A stretch of 64,000 nucleotides of DNA, from positions 1 through 64,000 of the forward strand of contig NZ_AUCB01000032.1 of NCBI RefSeq assembly GCF_000429545.1. The letters run 5' to 3'. The notes below the pieces were generated by a model. The model saw only the letters and a program-made list of their open reading frames with translations. It ran no database searches and was not told the DNA's origin. The DNA comes from Arenibacter certesii DSM 19833 (GTDB lineage: Bacteria; Bacteroidota; Bacteroidia; Flavobacteriales; Flavobacteriaceae). This document shows, in pieces, positions 27,061 to 35,414 of this stretch. A program made the position numbers and the translations under genes. The stretch's first letter is position 1, and each line of letters opens with the position of its first letter.

Positions 27061-27092
27061 AAGCTACTTTCATATGAGAGTAGCTTTTTTAT
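27061..27092 (+). terminator. terminator of the rpmB operon
   Basis: An AAGCTACT / AGTAGCTT hairpin with a loop of about 10 nt, followed by a T-run, 25 bp after the DUF4295 stop. Confidence 0.8.
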
Positions 27093-27097
27093 TTTCA

Positions 27098-27105
27098 TAT
27101 CTTTG
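27098..27105 (+). promoter_or_regulatory. -7 promoter element for ftsY
   Basis: TATCTTTG, an exact TAnnTTTG match, 23 bp before the ftsY ATG and just beyond the preceding terminator. No matching -33 TTG. Confidence 0.45.
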
Positions 27106-27128
27106 GGCAAAAGGAATACGCCACGATT

Positions 27129-28091
27129 ATGAGTTTATTTAAGAAATTATTTTCGACACCCAAAAAAGAATCCCTAGATAAAGGTCTAGAGAAAACTAAG
27201 TCTACCTTTTTATCCAAATTAGGAAAGGCTGTAGTGGGGAAATCTAAAGTAGATGATGATGTTTTGGATAGCCTTGAGGAAATCTTGGTCTCCTCCGATG
27301 TAGGAGTAGATACTACCTTGAGGATAATAGACCGGATAGAAGCTAGAGTCTCTAAGGATAAATACGTAGGTACAGGCGAGCTTAACCGTATTTTAAGGGA
27401 AGAGATTGCTGGGCTCCTGTCCGAGACCAATTTTGGAAATGAGGTAGAATATTCCATCCCTAAAGATAAAAAGCCATATGTTATAATGGTGGTTGGTGTA
27501 AATGGTGTTGGGAAAACAACCACGATAGGGAAATTGGCCTATCAGTTTAAAAAACAAGGGTTAAAAGTAGTGTTAGGTGCTGCAGATACTTTTAGGGCCG
27601 CTGCTATAGAACAGCTTCAAGTATGGGCAGAAAGAGTAGATGTGCCTATCGTAAAGCAGCGTATGGGGAGCGATCCCGCCTCTGTTGCATTCGATACGCT
27701 TAGCTCTGCAGTCAATCAAAATGCCGATGTGGTAATCATTGATACTGCTGGTAGGTTGCACAATAAGGTGAATCTTATGAACGAGCTTACCAAGGTGAAA
27801 AGGGTAATGCAGAAAGTGGTTCCCGATACCCCGCATGAAGTGCTTTTGGTTTTGGATGGTTCTACAGGTCAGAATGCATTTGAACAGGCCAAACAATTTA
27901 CCAAAGCTACAGAGGTGACGGCTTTAGCAGTTACTAAATTGGATGGTACTGCAAAAGGTGGAGTCGTGATAGGGATTTCCGATCAATTTAAAATTCCTGT
28001 TAGATATATAGGCGTTGGGGAAGGTATGGAAGATCTACAGGTTTTTAATAAAATAGAATTTGTAGATTCATTTTTTAGTTCAAAATCTTAA
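27129..28091 (+). CDS. ftsY: signal recognition particle receptor FtsY
   Basis: 320 residues, NG domain only; the long acidic A domain of enterobacterial FtsY is absent, as usual in this phylum. GTPase motifs: GVNGVGKTTTIGKLA (P-loop), GAADTFRAAAIEQL, DTAGRLHNKVNLMNEL and TKLDGTAKGG. It docks SRP-ribosome complexes at the inner membrane for cotranslational insertion. It is preceded by its own promoter-like element. Confidence 0.97.
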   Translation: MSLFKKLFSTPKKESLDKGLEKTKSTFLSKLGKAVVGKSKVDDDVLDSLEEILVSSDVGVDTTLRIIDRIEARVSKDKYVGTGELNRILREEIAGLLSETNFGNEVEYSIPKDKKPYVIMVVGVNGVGKTTTIGKLAYQFKKQGLKVVLGAADTFRAAAIEQLQVWAERVDVPIVKQRMGSDPASVAFDTLSSAVNQNADVVIIDTAGRLHNKVNLMNELTKVKRVMQKVVPDTPHEVLLVLDGSTGQNAFEQAKQFTKATEVTALAVTKLDGTAKGGVVIGISDQFKIPVRYIGVGEGMEDLQVFNKIEFVDSFFSSKS

Positions 28092-28354
28092 ATCTGTGGG
28101 GTATGTACTTCTATGAATAAGGGTTTAATTGCTCTTTATGGTTGTTTTTAGCTGTTATTTAGGCTTTAAACCAAAGGATGCTAGCTTTATTTCCGCAACT
28201 CATATTTTTTATTTTTTAAACTTTCCTAAGCCGGGACTAGCTTAGCTGCATATTTTAATCATAAATAGTACCAATGCTCATTGGTCCTAAAGGCGTTTTG
28301 TTTTAGAAACGTTAAATATTAAGTATAAACCAACTTCAATCTTTTTGCATATCG

Positions 28355-28362
28355 TACTTTTG
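28355..28362 (+). promoter_or_regulatory. -7 promoter element for rimO
   Basis: TACTTTTG, an exact TAnnTTTG match, 17 bp before the rimO ATG. Confidence 0.5.
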
Positions 28363-28379
28363 CACCTCATTAAGAAATT

Positions 28380-29681
28380 ATGCGTACAAAATCACTTAAA
28401 AAGAATAAGATCAACGTAGTTACCTTGGGATGTTCCAAGAACGTTTACGACTCGGAAGTTTTAATGGGTCAGTTGAGGGCCAATAATAAAGACGTGGTCC
28501 ATGAAGAGGAGGGTAACGTAGTCGTGATCAATACCTGTGGGTTTATTGCAAATGCCAAAGAGGAGAGCGTAAATACCATTTTGGAATACGTTCAAATGAA
28601 AGAGGCGGGTACGGTAGACAAAGTGTTTGTTACCGGCTGTTTAAGTGAGCGCTATAAGCCAGATCTTCAGAAGGAAATACCAAACGTGGACGAGTATTTT
28701 GGAACCAGTGAGTTGCCAAATTTACTTAAGGCGTTGGGTGCCGATTATAAACATGAGCTAATTGGGGAGCGATTAACTACTACCCCTAAGAATTATGCCT
28801 ACCTTAAAATTGCCGAAGGCTGCGATAGGCCATGTTCCTTCTGTGCTATACCTATTATGCGAGGAAAGCATAGAAGCACACCAATAGAGGAGCTGGTTAC
28901 AGAAGCCAATAAATTGGCTGCCAATGGGGTAAAAGAATTAATTCTTATTGCTCAAGATCTTACCTATTACGGTCTAGATCTTTACAAGAAACGTAATCTG
29001 GCCCAATTGCTAGAGGAATTGGTGAAGGTAGAGGGAATTGAGTGGATTAGACTGCATTATGCTTTTCCAACAGGATTCCCAATGGATGTGCTTGATGTGA
29101 TGAAGCGTGAATCAAAAATATGTAACTACTTAGATATACCGCTGCAGCATATTTCCGATTCTATATTAAAAAGTATGCGTAGAGGGACCACCCAAGAGAA
29201 AACCACGAAGTTGTTAAAGGATTTTAGGGCAGCGGTACCTGGAATGACCATCAGGACTACCTTGATCGTTGGCTATCCAGGAGAAACTGAGGATGATTTT
29301 AATACTTTAAAGGAATGGGTGAGAGAAATGCGCTTTGAAAGGTTAGGGTGCTTCACCTATAGTCATGAGGAGAATACCCATGCGTACAAGTTGGTTGATG
29401 ATGTTCCTGAGGAGGTAAAACAAGAACGTGCATCAGAAATAATGGAACTACAGTCTCAGATTTCTTGGGAGTTAAATCAAGAAAAAGTAGGACAGACCCT
29501 ACGATGTATCATAGATAGAAAAGAAGGTAAATACTTCGTTGGTCGTTCCGAGTTCGATTCACCAGATGTAGATAATGAGGTTTTGGTAGATGCATCAAAG
29601 CACTATTTAAAAGTGGGTGAATTTGTAAATCTATCCATTTTTGAGGCGGCAGATTTTGATCTATACGGAGAGCCAGTTTAA
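28380..29681 (+). CDS. rimO: ribosomal protein S12 methylthiotransferase RimO
   Basis: 433 residues. The N-terminal MTTase domain has cysteines in TLGCSKNVYDSE, INTCGFIANAKEE and VTGCLSERY, binding one Fe-S cluster. The radical-SAM motif CxxxCxxC is in EGCDRPCSFCAIPIMRGKHRS. A TRAM domain closes the protein. It adds a methylthio group to the conserved Asp of ribosomal protein S12. Gene length and all six cysteines are normal. The repeat region at 29.7-30.3 kb begins shortly after its stop. Confidence 0.96.
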   Translation: MRTKSLKKNKINVVTLGCSKNVYDSEVLMGQLRANNKDVVHEEEGNVVVINTCGFIANAKEESVNTILEYVQMKEAGTVDKVFVTGCLSERYKPDLQKEIPNVDEYFGTSELPNLLKALGADYKHELIGERLTTTPKNYAYLKIAEGCDRPCSFCAIPIMRGKHRSTPIEELVTEANKLAANGVKELILIAQDLTYYGLDLYKKRNLAQLLEELVKVEGIEWIRLHYAFPTGFPMDVLDVMKRESKICNYLDIPLQHISDSILKSMRRGTTQEKTTKLLKDFRAAVPGMTIRTTLIVGYPGETEDDFNTLKEWVREMRFERLGCFTYSHEENTHAYKLVDDVPEEVKQERASEIMELQSQISWELNQEKVGQTLRCIIDRKEGKYFVGRSEFDSPDVDNEVLVDASKHYLKVGEFVNLSIFEAADFDLYGEPV

Positions 29682-29850
29682 TGGAGTATTAAGTAGTGAG
29701 TATTGAGAGTGATGTGCCTTGTAAATTTTTCCGAGTATTTGCGTCGTTTTCGTATGCTCCGTATATTTTCTCTCTTAGCTTTCCACGTGTAGGTGTCAAC
29801 CTATATCAGAGGCAGTCAACTTTTCCAAAATCTAAAAAAGAATTGAATAG

Positions 29851-29870
29851 CCCCGTGATTTATCACGGGG
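29851..29870. repeat. REP-like perfect palindrome inside repeat copy A
   Basis: CCCCGTGA, a 4-nt loop, TCACGGGG: a perfect 8-bp GC-rich stem bordered by ATTAAT and CTATTCAAT. In the related copy at 46.85 kb these borders are joined directly and the hairpin is missing. Confidence 0.7.
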
Positions 29871-30089
29871 ATTAATAGCAATTCAGAAAAACGGCTTTAG
29901 CCAAACTTTGAAAGCTCCATTAGTTGTCCAATGAACACCATTGGTAAATTAACTCCTGCATAGGATGAGAATTCTCAATCGGCAAAAAATGAGGATTATA
30001 GCAAAAGAAATTGCACGCAATTATAACAGACTTTGACTACGTTCAATCTCCAATGATCGGTAGCTGATCCTGCTTGTAGATGGGCATAG

Positions 30090-30107
30090 GTGGCTTCAGC
30101 CACCTTC
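30090..30107. repeat. second hairpin inside repeat copy A
   Basis: AGGTGGCT, a short TC centre, AGCCACCT: a near-perfect palindrome typical of REP-like units. It has no partner in copy B. Confidence 0.6.
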
Positions 30108-30338
30108 TTGGCTAAGCGTAAACTATTTGCAATAAACAAGTAGAAAAGAAACCAGGGTTCAGTGAATAGTACTAGGTGAACAGTTTTGAAGAAATCATTA
30201 TCATTGATAATGAAATTAATGTCTAAAACCGGTGTACTTTAATTAGGGAAGTTCACAATTATGGAGCAATTAAATGTGGGTATTAAGGAGTCAGTTGACT
30301 GTTGGTGGTAATTTGAATCTTCAACTTTTTACAATCTC

Positions 30339-31478
30339 TTACTTTCTTTGAAGTTCTAGCTTATAAATTTCCCTGCCTAGTTGCCCTAAAAATGGAAGTC
30401 CGATCGTCTCGTATTCGTATTGATCATCATTAAAAATACCATTTTTGTTTACCAGGATCGTTGCAGTAAGTATAAATTCTATATCATTTTTGGTGTCTAC
30501 AATATAGGCGCAATCGGTTAAGGTACCATAAGCACTACCCGCTTTGTTGAATGTTTTTAAATTTTCAGGAATTTTATTTCGATTATCTCCATGCATTACA
30601 AAATTGCCATATCCGTCATAGTAGTCGTTTACGTCATATCCCAGTTCCTTGGGAAGTGTGCTCATTGCCTTAAGTAGAAATTCCCTGTCTTTAACTCCTA
30701 GGTTAAACTGTTCTTCTTTTTTGTAAAGTTCTGGAAAAACGATCCGTTTTAAAACTTGCAGCTGTGTGCTAAGTGGAAAGTAATTTTTCAAGCTAAAATC
30801 GAACGGTTCTTGTAAAAGATGGTCATCCTCATAGTAGGAGTTTCCTTTTGTGATTTTATTTAGGATTAATGGAACTGGTGGTTGATTAATAGTCGGACCT
30901 ATTGGGGTGATGGTGGTGTCATTCAGATAGACTATTAAAGGGGTGGTAGTTATTTCAAATGCATTGGGTGTAGACAGTCGGTGAGAAATGCGCACCGGGG
31001 AAATGTGCTTATCCTTTAATTTTTTGTTGATGTAATCCTGACCTAAAAATTCAAACAAGCGGTTGTTTGCTTCGTTATCGCTTACAGCAAAAATCCGTAA
31101 GATGTCATGGGCGAAAGTAGTTTCAATGGAGTCGCCTTCCACATAAAATCGGGTGTAAAGGTCTATACCTTGCGTGTTCTGTAGTTTTTCTAAAGTCAAT
31201 GCTGCAGTGATCAACTTCACTGTGCTTGCGGGATAAAAATAATTACTATCGTTGGCCTTGTAGGGATAGTCGATTAGGATTACACTATCCTGTTCCCTAT
31301 TTATCTGGGTATAGATAAGCTGTAGCTCGTAGTTGCTAACGCTGTCCATTACTTTTTTTATTCTGGGATCGGATGAGGAAAGGGCAATCTCCAATATGTT
31401 ATCCTGCTTCACTGGCGCGGTGCAGCCGCTGATCAATAAGGTTAGTAATGTTATTAATACTACAGGTTGTAAAGGCAC
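30339..31478 (-). CDS. class A beta-lactamase-like serine hydrolase lipoprotein
   Basis: 379 residues from a GTG start. MPLQPVVLITLLTLLISGC is a lipoprotein signal. The penicilloyl-serine fold is marked by YPASTVKLITAALTL (SxxK), AVSDNEANNRLFEFLG (SDN) and a late KAGSAYGTL in place of KTG. Long inserts lie between these motifs, and the length exceeds ordinary class A enzymes (about 290). This suggests a hydrolase of the beta-lactamase2 superfamily, not necessarily a true beta-lactamase. It lies 22 bp downstream of an 82-residue conserved gene, probably as one operon. Confidence 0.8.
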   Translation of the reverse strand: MPLQPVVLITLLTLLISGCTAPVKQDNILEIALSSSDPRIKKVMDSVSNYELQLIYTQINREQDSVILIDYPYKANDSNYFYPASTVKLITAALTLEKLQNTQGIDLYTRFYVEGDSIETTFAHDILRIFAVSDNEANNRLFEFLGQDYINKKLKDKHISPVRISHRLSTPNAFEITTTPLIVYLNDTTITPIGPTINQPPVPLILNKITKGNSYYEDDHLLQEPFDFSLKNYFPLSTQLQVLKRIVFPELYKKEEQFNLGVKDREFLLKAMSTLPKELGYDVNDYYDGYGNFVMHGDNRNKIPENLKTFNKAGSAYGTLTDCAYIVDTKNDIEFILTATILVNKNGIFNDDQYEYETIGLPFLGQLGREIYKLELQRK

Positions 31479-31500
31479 GGCGGTATATTTATATTTTAAA

Positions 31501-31749
31501 TTATTGTTTGGCAGTGTAAACCTCTCCTCTATGGGGTCTAAGTGCGTCTCTCATCGCAATCATTTTAGATTCGTTAACTACTAAAAATGCAATGGAATGC
31601 ATTTCATTGATGTCTTGACTTCCAATTATGCAGTTTTCAAGCTGCTCGGATGCGCTATATTCTTCTAAATGAAGCTTGTGGTGTAAGGCGGTTTTATGGG
31701 CTGCTTCGCCCCTAAAATCCCAAATGAGTTTAATTTTTCTTTCCTCCAT
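31501..31749 (-). CDS. conserved small hypothetical protein
   Basis: 82 residues starting MEERKIKLIWDFRGEAAHKT and including ALHHKLHLEEY. Histidine-rich near the N-terminus, no signal peptide or membrane segment, ending RDALRPHRGEVYTAKQ. The SIAFLVVNESKMIAMRDALRP stretch looks like a beta-alpha unit of a small ferredoxin-like domain. I do not recognise a named family. It is encoded just upstream of the serine hydrolase on the same strand. Confidence 0.7.
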   Translation of the reverse strand: MEERKIKLIWDFRGEAAHKTALHHKLHLEEYSASEQLENCIIGSQDINEMHSIAFLVVNESKMIAMRDALRPHRGEVYTAKQ

Positions 31750-31908
31750 CCCGTAAAATTAATCAAAAAACAGTAGAGGGAGTTGCTATCGCATGATTGT
31801 TATATGAAATATGGTTTAACGCTATTAAAAGGGTAGGAGCTATTTATTTAGCGACTTTGCTGCAAAGATTATGTTAAACGAGATAGATTTATTTAAAAAA
31901 ATGAGAAC

Positions 31909-31938
31909 TTGCATAACGCTTTGTAATTGTTAAATTTG
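31909..31938 (+). promoter_or_regulatory. promoter of the PPIase-moxR operon
   Basis: TTG at 31909-31911, a 19-bp spacer and TAAATTTG at 31931-31938: a full match to the Bacteroidota consensus. It ends only 4 bp before the ATG at 31943, so either the mRNA is nearly leaderless or translation starts at the in-frame GTG at 31973. Confidence 0.7.
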
Positions 31939-31942
31939 CTGC

Positions 31943-32827
31943 ATGCATTACCATAGATTAAAATTAAAAAGGGTGCGGGGATTCATATTATGGGCCATTC
32001 TGCTATGCGCCTTTATTTCCTGTGATTCGCTTTTTAAAAAAGAATCAAATCGTGTCGCAATTGCCAGGGTAGGGGAAGCGTATTTGTACAAGGAAGATCT
32101 GGCTGTTTTAAAATTCAGCAACTTGTCCAAAGAGGACAGTCTTTCGGTAATCAATAATTTTATTAATAACTGGGCCTATAAGCAGTTGCTACTTTCAAAG
32201 GCGAAAATTAATTTGCCGGAAGAAAAAGTTAGGGTTTTTGAGGAATTGGTATCAGACTACCGAACAGATCTATACACTGGGGCTTATAAAGAGGCTTTGG
32301 TGCTCAAATCCCAAGATACTACTATCAGTGATATTCAGCTATCTGAGTTTTATGATCGTGAGAAGGAGAATTTTAAATTAAAGGAGCGAATAGTGCAACT
32401 TAGATTCGTAGAATTGCCGGTGAAGTATTTGGATAAGGAGCTGGTATCTAGTAAATTGAGGAGTTTTAAGGAAGCAGACCGTACCTATTTGGATTCAGTT
32501 AGTATCCAATTTAAAAAAATGAATTTTAACGATTCCCTTTGGGTTGGGCTCAGCAGAGTGATGGAAGAAATAAGGCCATTAACCGCTGATAATCAAGGGA
32601 GGTACTTAAAAAAATCACAATTTTTTGAATTGCAGGACTCTTTAGGGGTATATTTGGCAAAGATTAATGATATCCTGGAAATCAACGACATTGCTCCACT
32701 TTCATATATTAAACCCACTATTAAACAGCTTCTTTTAAATAGAAGAAAGTTGAATTATATGAAAACATTGGAAATGGATATTTTAGATGAAGCTATTAAA
32801 GATAAAGAATTTGAAGTGTATGAATAA
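31943..32827 (+). CDS. SurA/PpiC-related periplasmic lipoprotein
   Basis: 294 residues from ATG 31943; a start at GTG 31973 would give a neater 17-residue lipoprotein signal (RGFILWAILLCAFISC) and a normal leader. The protein has a SurA-N-like segment (VARVGEAYLYKEDL-type, about 45-110) and a charged helical C-terminal half (ENFKLKERIVQLRFVELP). It lacks an obvious parvulin active site, so it may be a chaperone without isomerase activity. It overlaps the next SurA-type gene by 8 bp, implying cooperation in outer-membrane protein folding. Confidence 0.78.
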   Translation: MHYHRLKLKRVRGFILWAILLCAFISCDSLFKKESNRVAIARVGEAYLYKEDLAVLKFSNLSKEDSLSVINNFINNWAYKQLLLSKAKINLPEEKVRVFEELVSDYRTDLYTGAYKEALVLKSQDTTISDIQLSEFYDREKENFKLKERIVQLRFVELPVKYLDKELVSSKLRSFKEADRTYLDSVSIQFKKMNFNDSLWVGLSRVMEEIRPLTADNQGRYLKKSQFFELQDSLGVYLAKINDILEINDIAPLSYIKPTIKQLLLNRRKLNYMKTLEMDILDEAIKDKEFEVYE

Positions 32828-34271
32828 GGTATGTAAAAGAAGTTTTCCCCTATCTATTTTGTTGTTTGCGGGAATGCTCAGTGCTCAAGAAACTGAAAAG
32901 TTACCCGATACACAGGTAGAACCCAATACAATTAATATTGAGGAAACTTCAATTTCCAAGAACGATACGATCAATAATTTTACCAAGGTTAAATTGGATG
33001 GTATTGCCGCTGTGGTAGGAGATTATGTGATATTGGAATCGGATATTGAAAAAACCTTGATCGATTTAAAAAATCAAGGGGCTTCCACTGCAGATATTAC
33101 AAGATGTGGACTACTAGGCAAATTGATGGAAGATAGATTGTATGCCCATCAAGCAGTGCAGGATAGTATTTTGGTTTCGGATGATGAGGTAAATGCTACA
33201 GGAGATCACCAGTTACAACAATTGGTGGCTCAGATCGGGTCTATGGAAAAGGTGCTTAGCTATTATAAAAAAGAAGATGAAGCCAGTTTTCGCGAAGATC
33301 TTTATAAGATCAATAAATTGAGAATGCTTTCCGAAAAAATGCAAAATAAGATTGTTTCGGAAATAGAAATTACCCCAGAGGAAGTAAGGCAGTTTTTTAA
33401 TAGAATTCCAGAAGATGAAAGGCCCCTATTTGGTGCGGAATTAGAAATTGCCCAAATTGTAAAGGAACCAAAAGCTTCAGAATCGGAAAAGCAAAAAGTA
33501 ATAGATCAGTTAAATGAAATTAGGGCAGATGTTTTAGAAAATGATGCCAGTTTTAATGTAAAGGCTATTTTATATTCCCAAGATCCAGGTTCTAAATCCA
33601 AGGGAGGTTTTTATAGTATGACTAGAGAAACGCCATTTGTTAAAGAATTTAAGGACGTGGCATTTAGCTTAAGGGAAGGTGAGATTTCTGAGCCTTTTGA
33701 AACTGATTTTGGATTCCATATCATTTTAGTGGAGAAAATAAGAGGTAGAGAATTAGATTTACGACACATTCTTATTAGCCCAGAGATTTCCCAAGCGGAG
33801 TTAGATAAGGCAAAAAAGGAATTGGATAGCATAAGGAAAGGCGTAATGGATGGTAAATTTACCTTTGCCGAAGCGGCCCTGAACTTCTCTGATGAAAAAG
33901 AAACGAAGTTTGATGGTGGTTTGTTACGTAACCCGTCCGATTTTAGTTCTCGATTTGAATTGACAAAAATGGAACCTTCTCTATACAATCAGGTGAGGGA
34001 TATAAAAGATAATGAGATTTCACATCCTATTTTGGAAAACGACCCTAGGGGAGGTGGACCTAAGTATAAGATCATGAAAATTACCAACCGATTTGAGGAG
34101 CATGTTGCTAATTTCTCCCAGGATTATATTAAAATCCAGGAATTGGCGTTAAGGGAAAAGCAATTCAAAGCTATAAAGAAATGGATGGAAAATCACATTA
34201 AAGATACCTATGTAAGTGTTAACGCAGCAAATAAAAACTGTGACTTTGCCAATAATTGGATAAAGGATTAA
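32820..34271 (+). CDS. SurA-like periplasmic peptidyl-prolyl isomerase
   Basis: 483 residues from ATG 32820, overlapping the preceding stop by 8 bp. The signal peptide ends AGMLSAQ. An N-terminal SurA domain (AAVVGDYVILESDIEKTLID) is followed by two parvulin domains. The first runs around EIAQIVKEPKASES to DFGFHIILVEKI, and the second around LDLRHILISPEIS to DFSSRFELTKME. It should chaperone outer-membrane proteins in the periplasm. The upstream start, 11 codons earlier, would extend into the neighbouring gene without family support. Confidence 0.9.
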   Translation: MNKVCKRSFPLSILLFAGMLSAQETEKLPDTQVEPNTINIEETSISKNDTINNFTKVKLDGIAAVVGDYVILESDIEKTLIDLKNQGASTADITRCGLLGKLMEDRLYAHQAVQDSILVSDDEVNATGDHQLQQLVAQIGSMEKVLSYYKKEDEASFREDLYKINKLRMLSEKMQNKIVSEIEITPEEVRQFFNRIPEDERPLFGAELEIAQIVKEPKASESEKQKVIDQLNEIRADVLENDASFNVKAILYSQDPGSKSKGGFYSMTRETPFVKEFKDVAFSLREGEISEPFETDFGFHIILVEKIRGRELDLRHILISPEISQAELDKAKKELDSIRKGVMDGKFTFAEAALNFSDEKETKFDGGLLRNPSDFSSRFELTKMEPSLYNQVRDIKDNEISHPILENDPRGGGPKYKIMKITNRFEEHVANFSQDYIKIQELALREKQFKAIKKWMENHIKDTYVSVNAANKNCDFANNWIKD

Positions 34272-34275
34272 TGGG

Positions 34276-35229
34276 ATGTCAGATGTATCGGCGATTAAGA
34301 ATTTAGTAGTAAAAAACCAGGCACTTAAAAAGGAGGTAGCTAAGGTCATCATCGGCCAGGAAGAAGTGGTAGACCAATTGCTGCTTTCTATATATACTGG
34401 GGGTCATTCCTTATTGATCGGGGTTCCTGGTCTAGCTAAGACGTTAATGGTGAATACCCTGTCTTTGGCCCTAGGCCTTAATTTTAAACGAATTCAGTTT
34501 ACCCCAGATCTTATGCCAAGTGATATTCTTGGAAGTGAAGTGCTGGATCAAAACAGAAACTTTAAATTTATTAAGGGGCCTATATTTGCCAATATTATCC
34601 TTGCGGACGAGATTAACCGAACCCCGCCAAAAACACAAGCGGCCCTATTGGAGGCCATGCAGGAGCGAGCGGTAACCATAGCTGGGAATTCTTATAAATT
34701 AGACTTGCCATACTTTGTCCTGGCGACCCAAAACCCTATAGAGCAAGAAGGAACATATCCTTTGCCAGAAGCTCAACTGGATAGATTTATGTTTGCTATT
34801 GAGCTTAAGTATCCCTCCGTAGCGGAAGAGATACGGGTGGTGAAAGAAACCACCTCTGATATTGAGCAAAAAATACAACCCCTGTTTACAGCAGCTGAAA
34901 TTTTGGAAATACAACATTTGGTAAGAAGGATTCCTGTGCCGGATATGGTGGTAGAATATGCTGTGAAATTGGTAAATAGTACCAGACCGAATATAGATGG
35001 AGCATCAGAATTTGTAAAGCAATATATAGATTGGGGAGCAGGGCCTAGAGCTTCCCAAAATTTAATTCTAGCTGCAAAGGCCAATGCGGCGGTAAACGGA
35101 AAATTTTCTCCGGATATCGAAGACGTTAAAGCCGTGGCAATGGGAATATTAAGACATAGGATCATTAAGAATTATAAGGCGGAAGCAGAGGGGATATCGG
35201 AAACGGATATTGTGCACAAGCTTTTGTAG
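34276..35229 (+). CDS. MoxR family AAA+ ATPase
   Basis: 317 residues. Walker A is LLIGVPGLAKTLMVNTL, Walker B is IILADEINRTPPKTQAALLEAMQE, sensor 1 is FVLATQNPIEQEGTYPLPEAQLDRF, and an Arg finger region and sensor 2 (GAGPRASQNLIL) follow. MoxR ATPases assist maturation of metalloenzymes or VWA-domain proteins. The usual partners (DUF58, BatA/B) do not follow; aconitase does, behind its own promoter. It starts 4 bp after the SurA-like gene, so it belongs to that operon. Confidence 0.93.
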   Translation: MSDVSAIKNLVVKNQALKKEVAKVIIGQEEVVDQLLLSIYTGGHSLLIGVPGLAKTLMVNTLSLALGLNFKRIQFTPDLMPSDILGSEVLDQNRNFKFIKGPIFANIILADEINRTPPKTQAALLEAMQERAVTIAGNSYKLDLPYFVLATQNPIEQEGTYPLPEAQLDRFMFAIELKYPSVAEEIRVVKETTSDIEQKIQPLFTAAEILEIQHLVRRIPVPDMVVEYAVKLVNSTRPNIDGASEFVKQYIDWGAGPRASQNLILAAKANAAVNGKFSPDIEDVKAVAMGILRHRIIKNYKAEAEGISETDIVHKLL

Positions 35230-35374
35230 TTGGTATTAACATTTACGGGGATTTAGTTGACATTAATCGCCCCTAATAATTACATTTAGGGTTGGTTTAT
35301 CACATTCTTTTTTGCAATCGTGTAAAATTGGACTATTCTTTGTTTAAAAGTTTTATTAACCTATTGTATTTTCT

Positions 35375-35382
35375 TAATTTTG
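35375..35382 (+). promoter_or_regulatory. -7 promoter element for aconitase
   Basis: TAATTTTG, an exact TAnnTTTG match, 32 bp before the ATG at 35415. Confidence 0.5.
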
Positions 35383-35414
35383 AAAAATTACGTTAACTCA
35401 TAATATTATATATA

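Larger units (their letters stand above)
29690..30255 (-). repeat. degenerate interspersed non-coding repeat, copy A
   Basis: This intergenic segment has no credible ORF. Read on the minus strand from 30255, it aligns with plus-strand 46545-46910: shared blocks include ACCGGTTTTAGACAT, CTATAATCC, AATTCTCATCC, AATGGTGTT, TTTGGCTAAAGCCG and TATTCAAT, in the same order. Its outer parts also match 47240-47385 (CTGTTCACC, TACTAT, CACTGAA and the CTCACTACT-type end). It contains several hairpins: 29851-29870, 30090-30107 and 30196-30212. It is read as a decayed non-coding element, possibly REP- or MITE-like. Its family is unknown to me. Confidence 0.6.

Noticed and set aside
30339-31478. Acquired beta-lactamase resistance gene
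   Set aside because: Motifs fit the superfamily, but KAG replaces KTG, the protein is long with inserts, it is a lipoprotein, and base composition matches its neighbours; no mobile element is adjacent.
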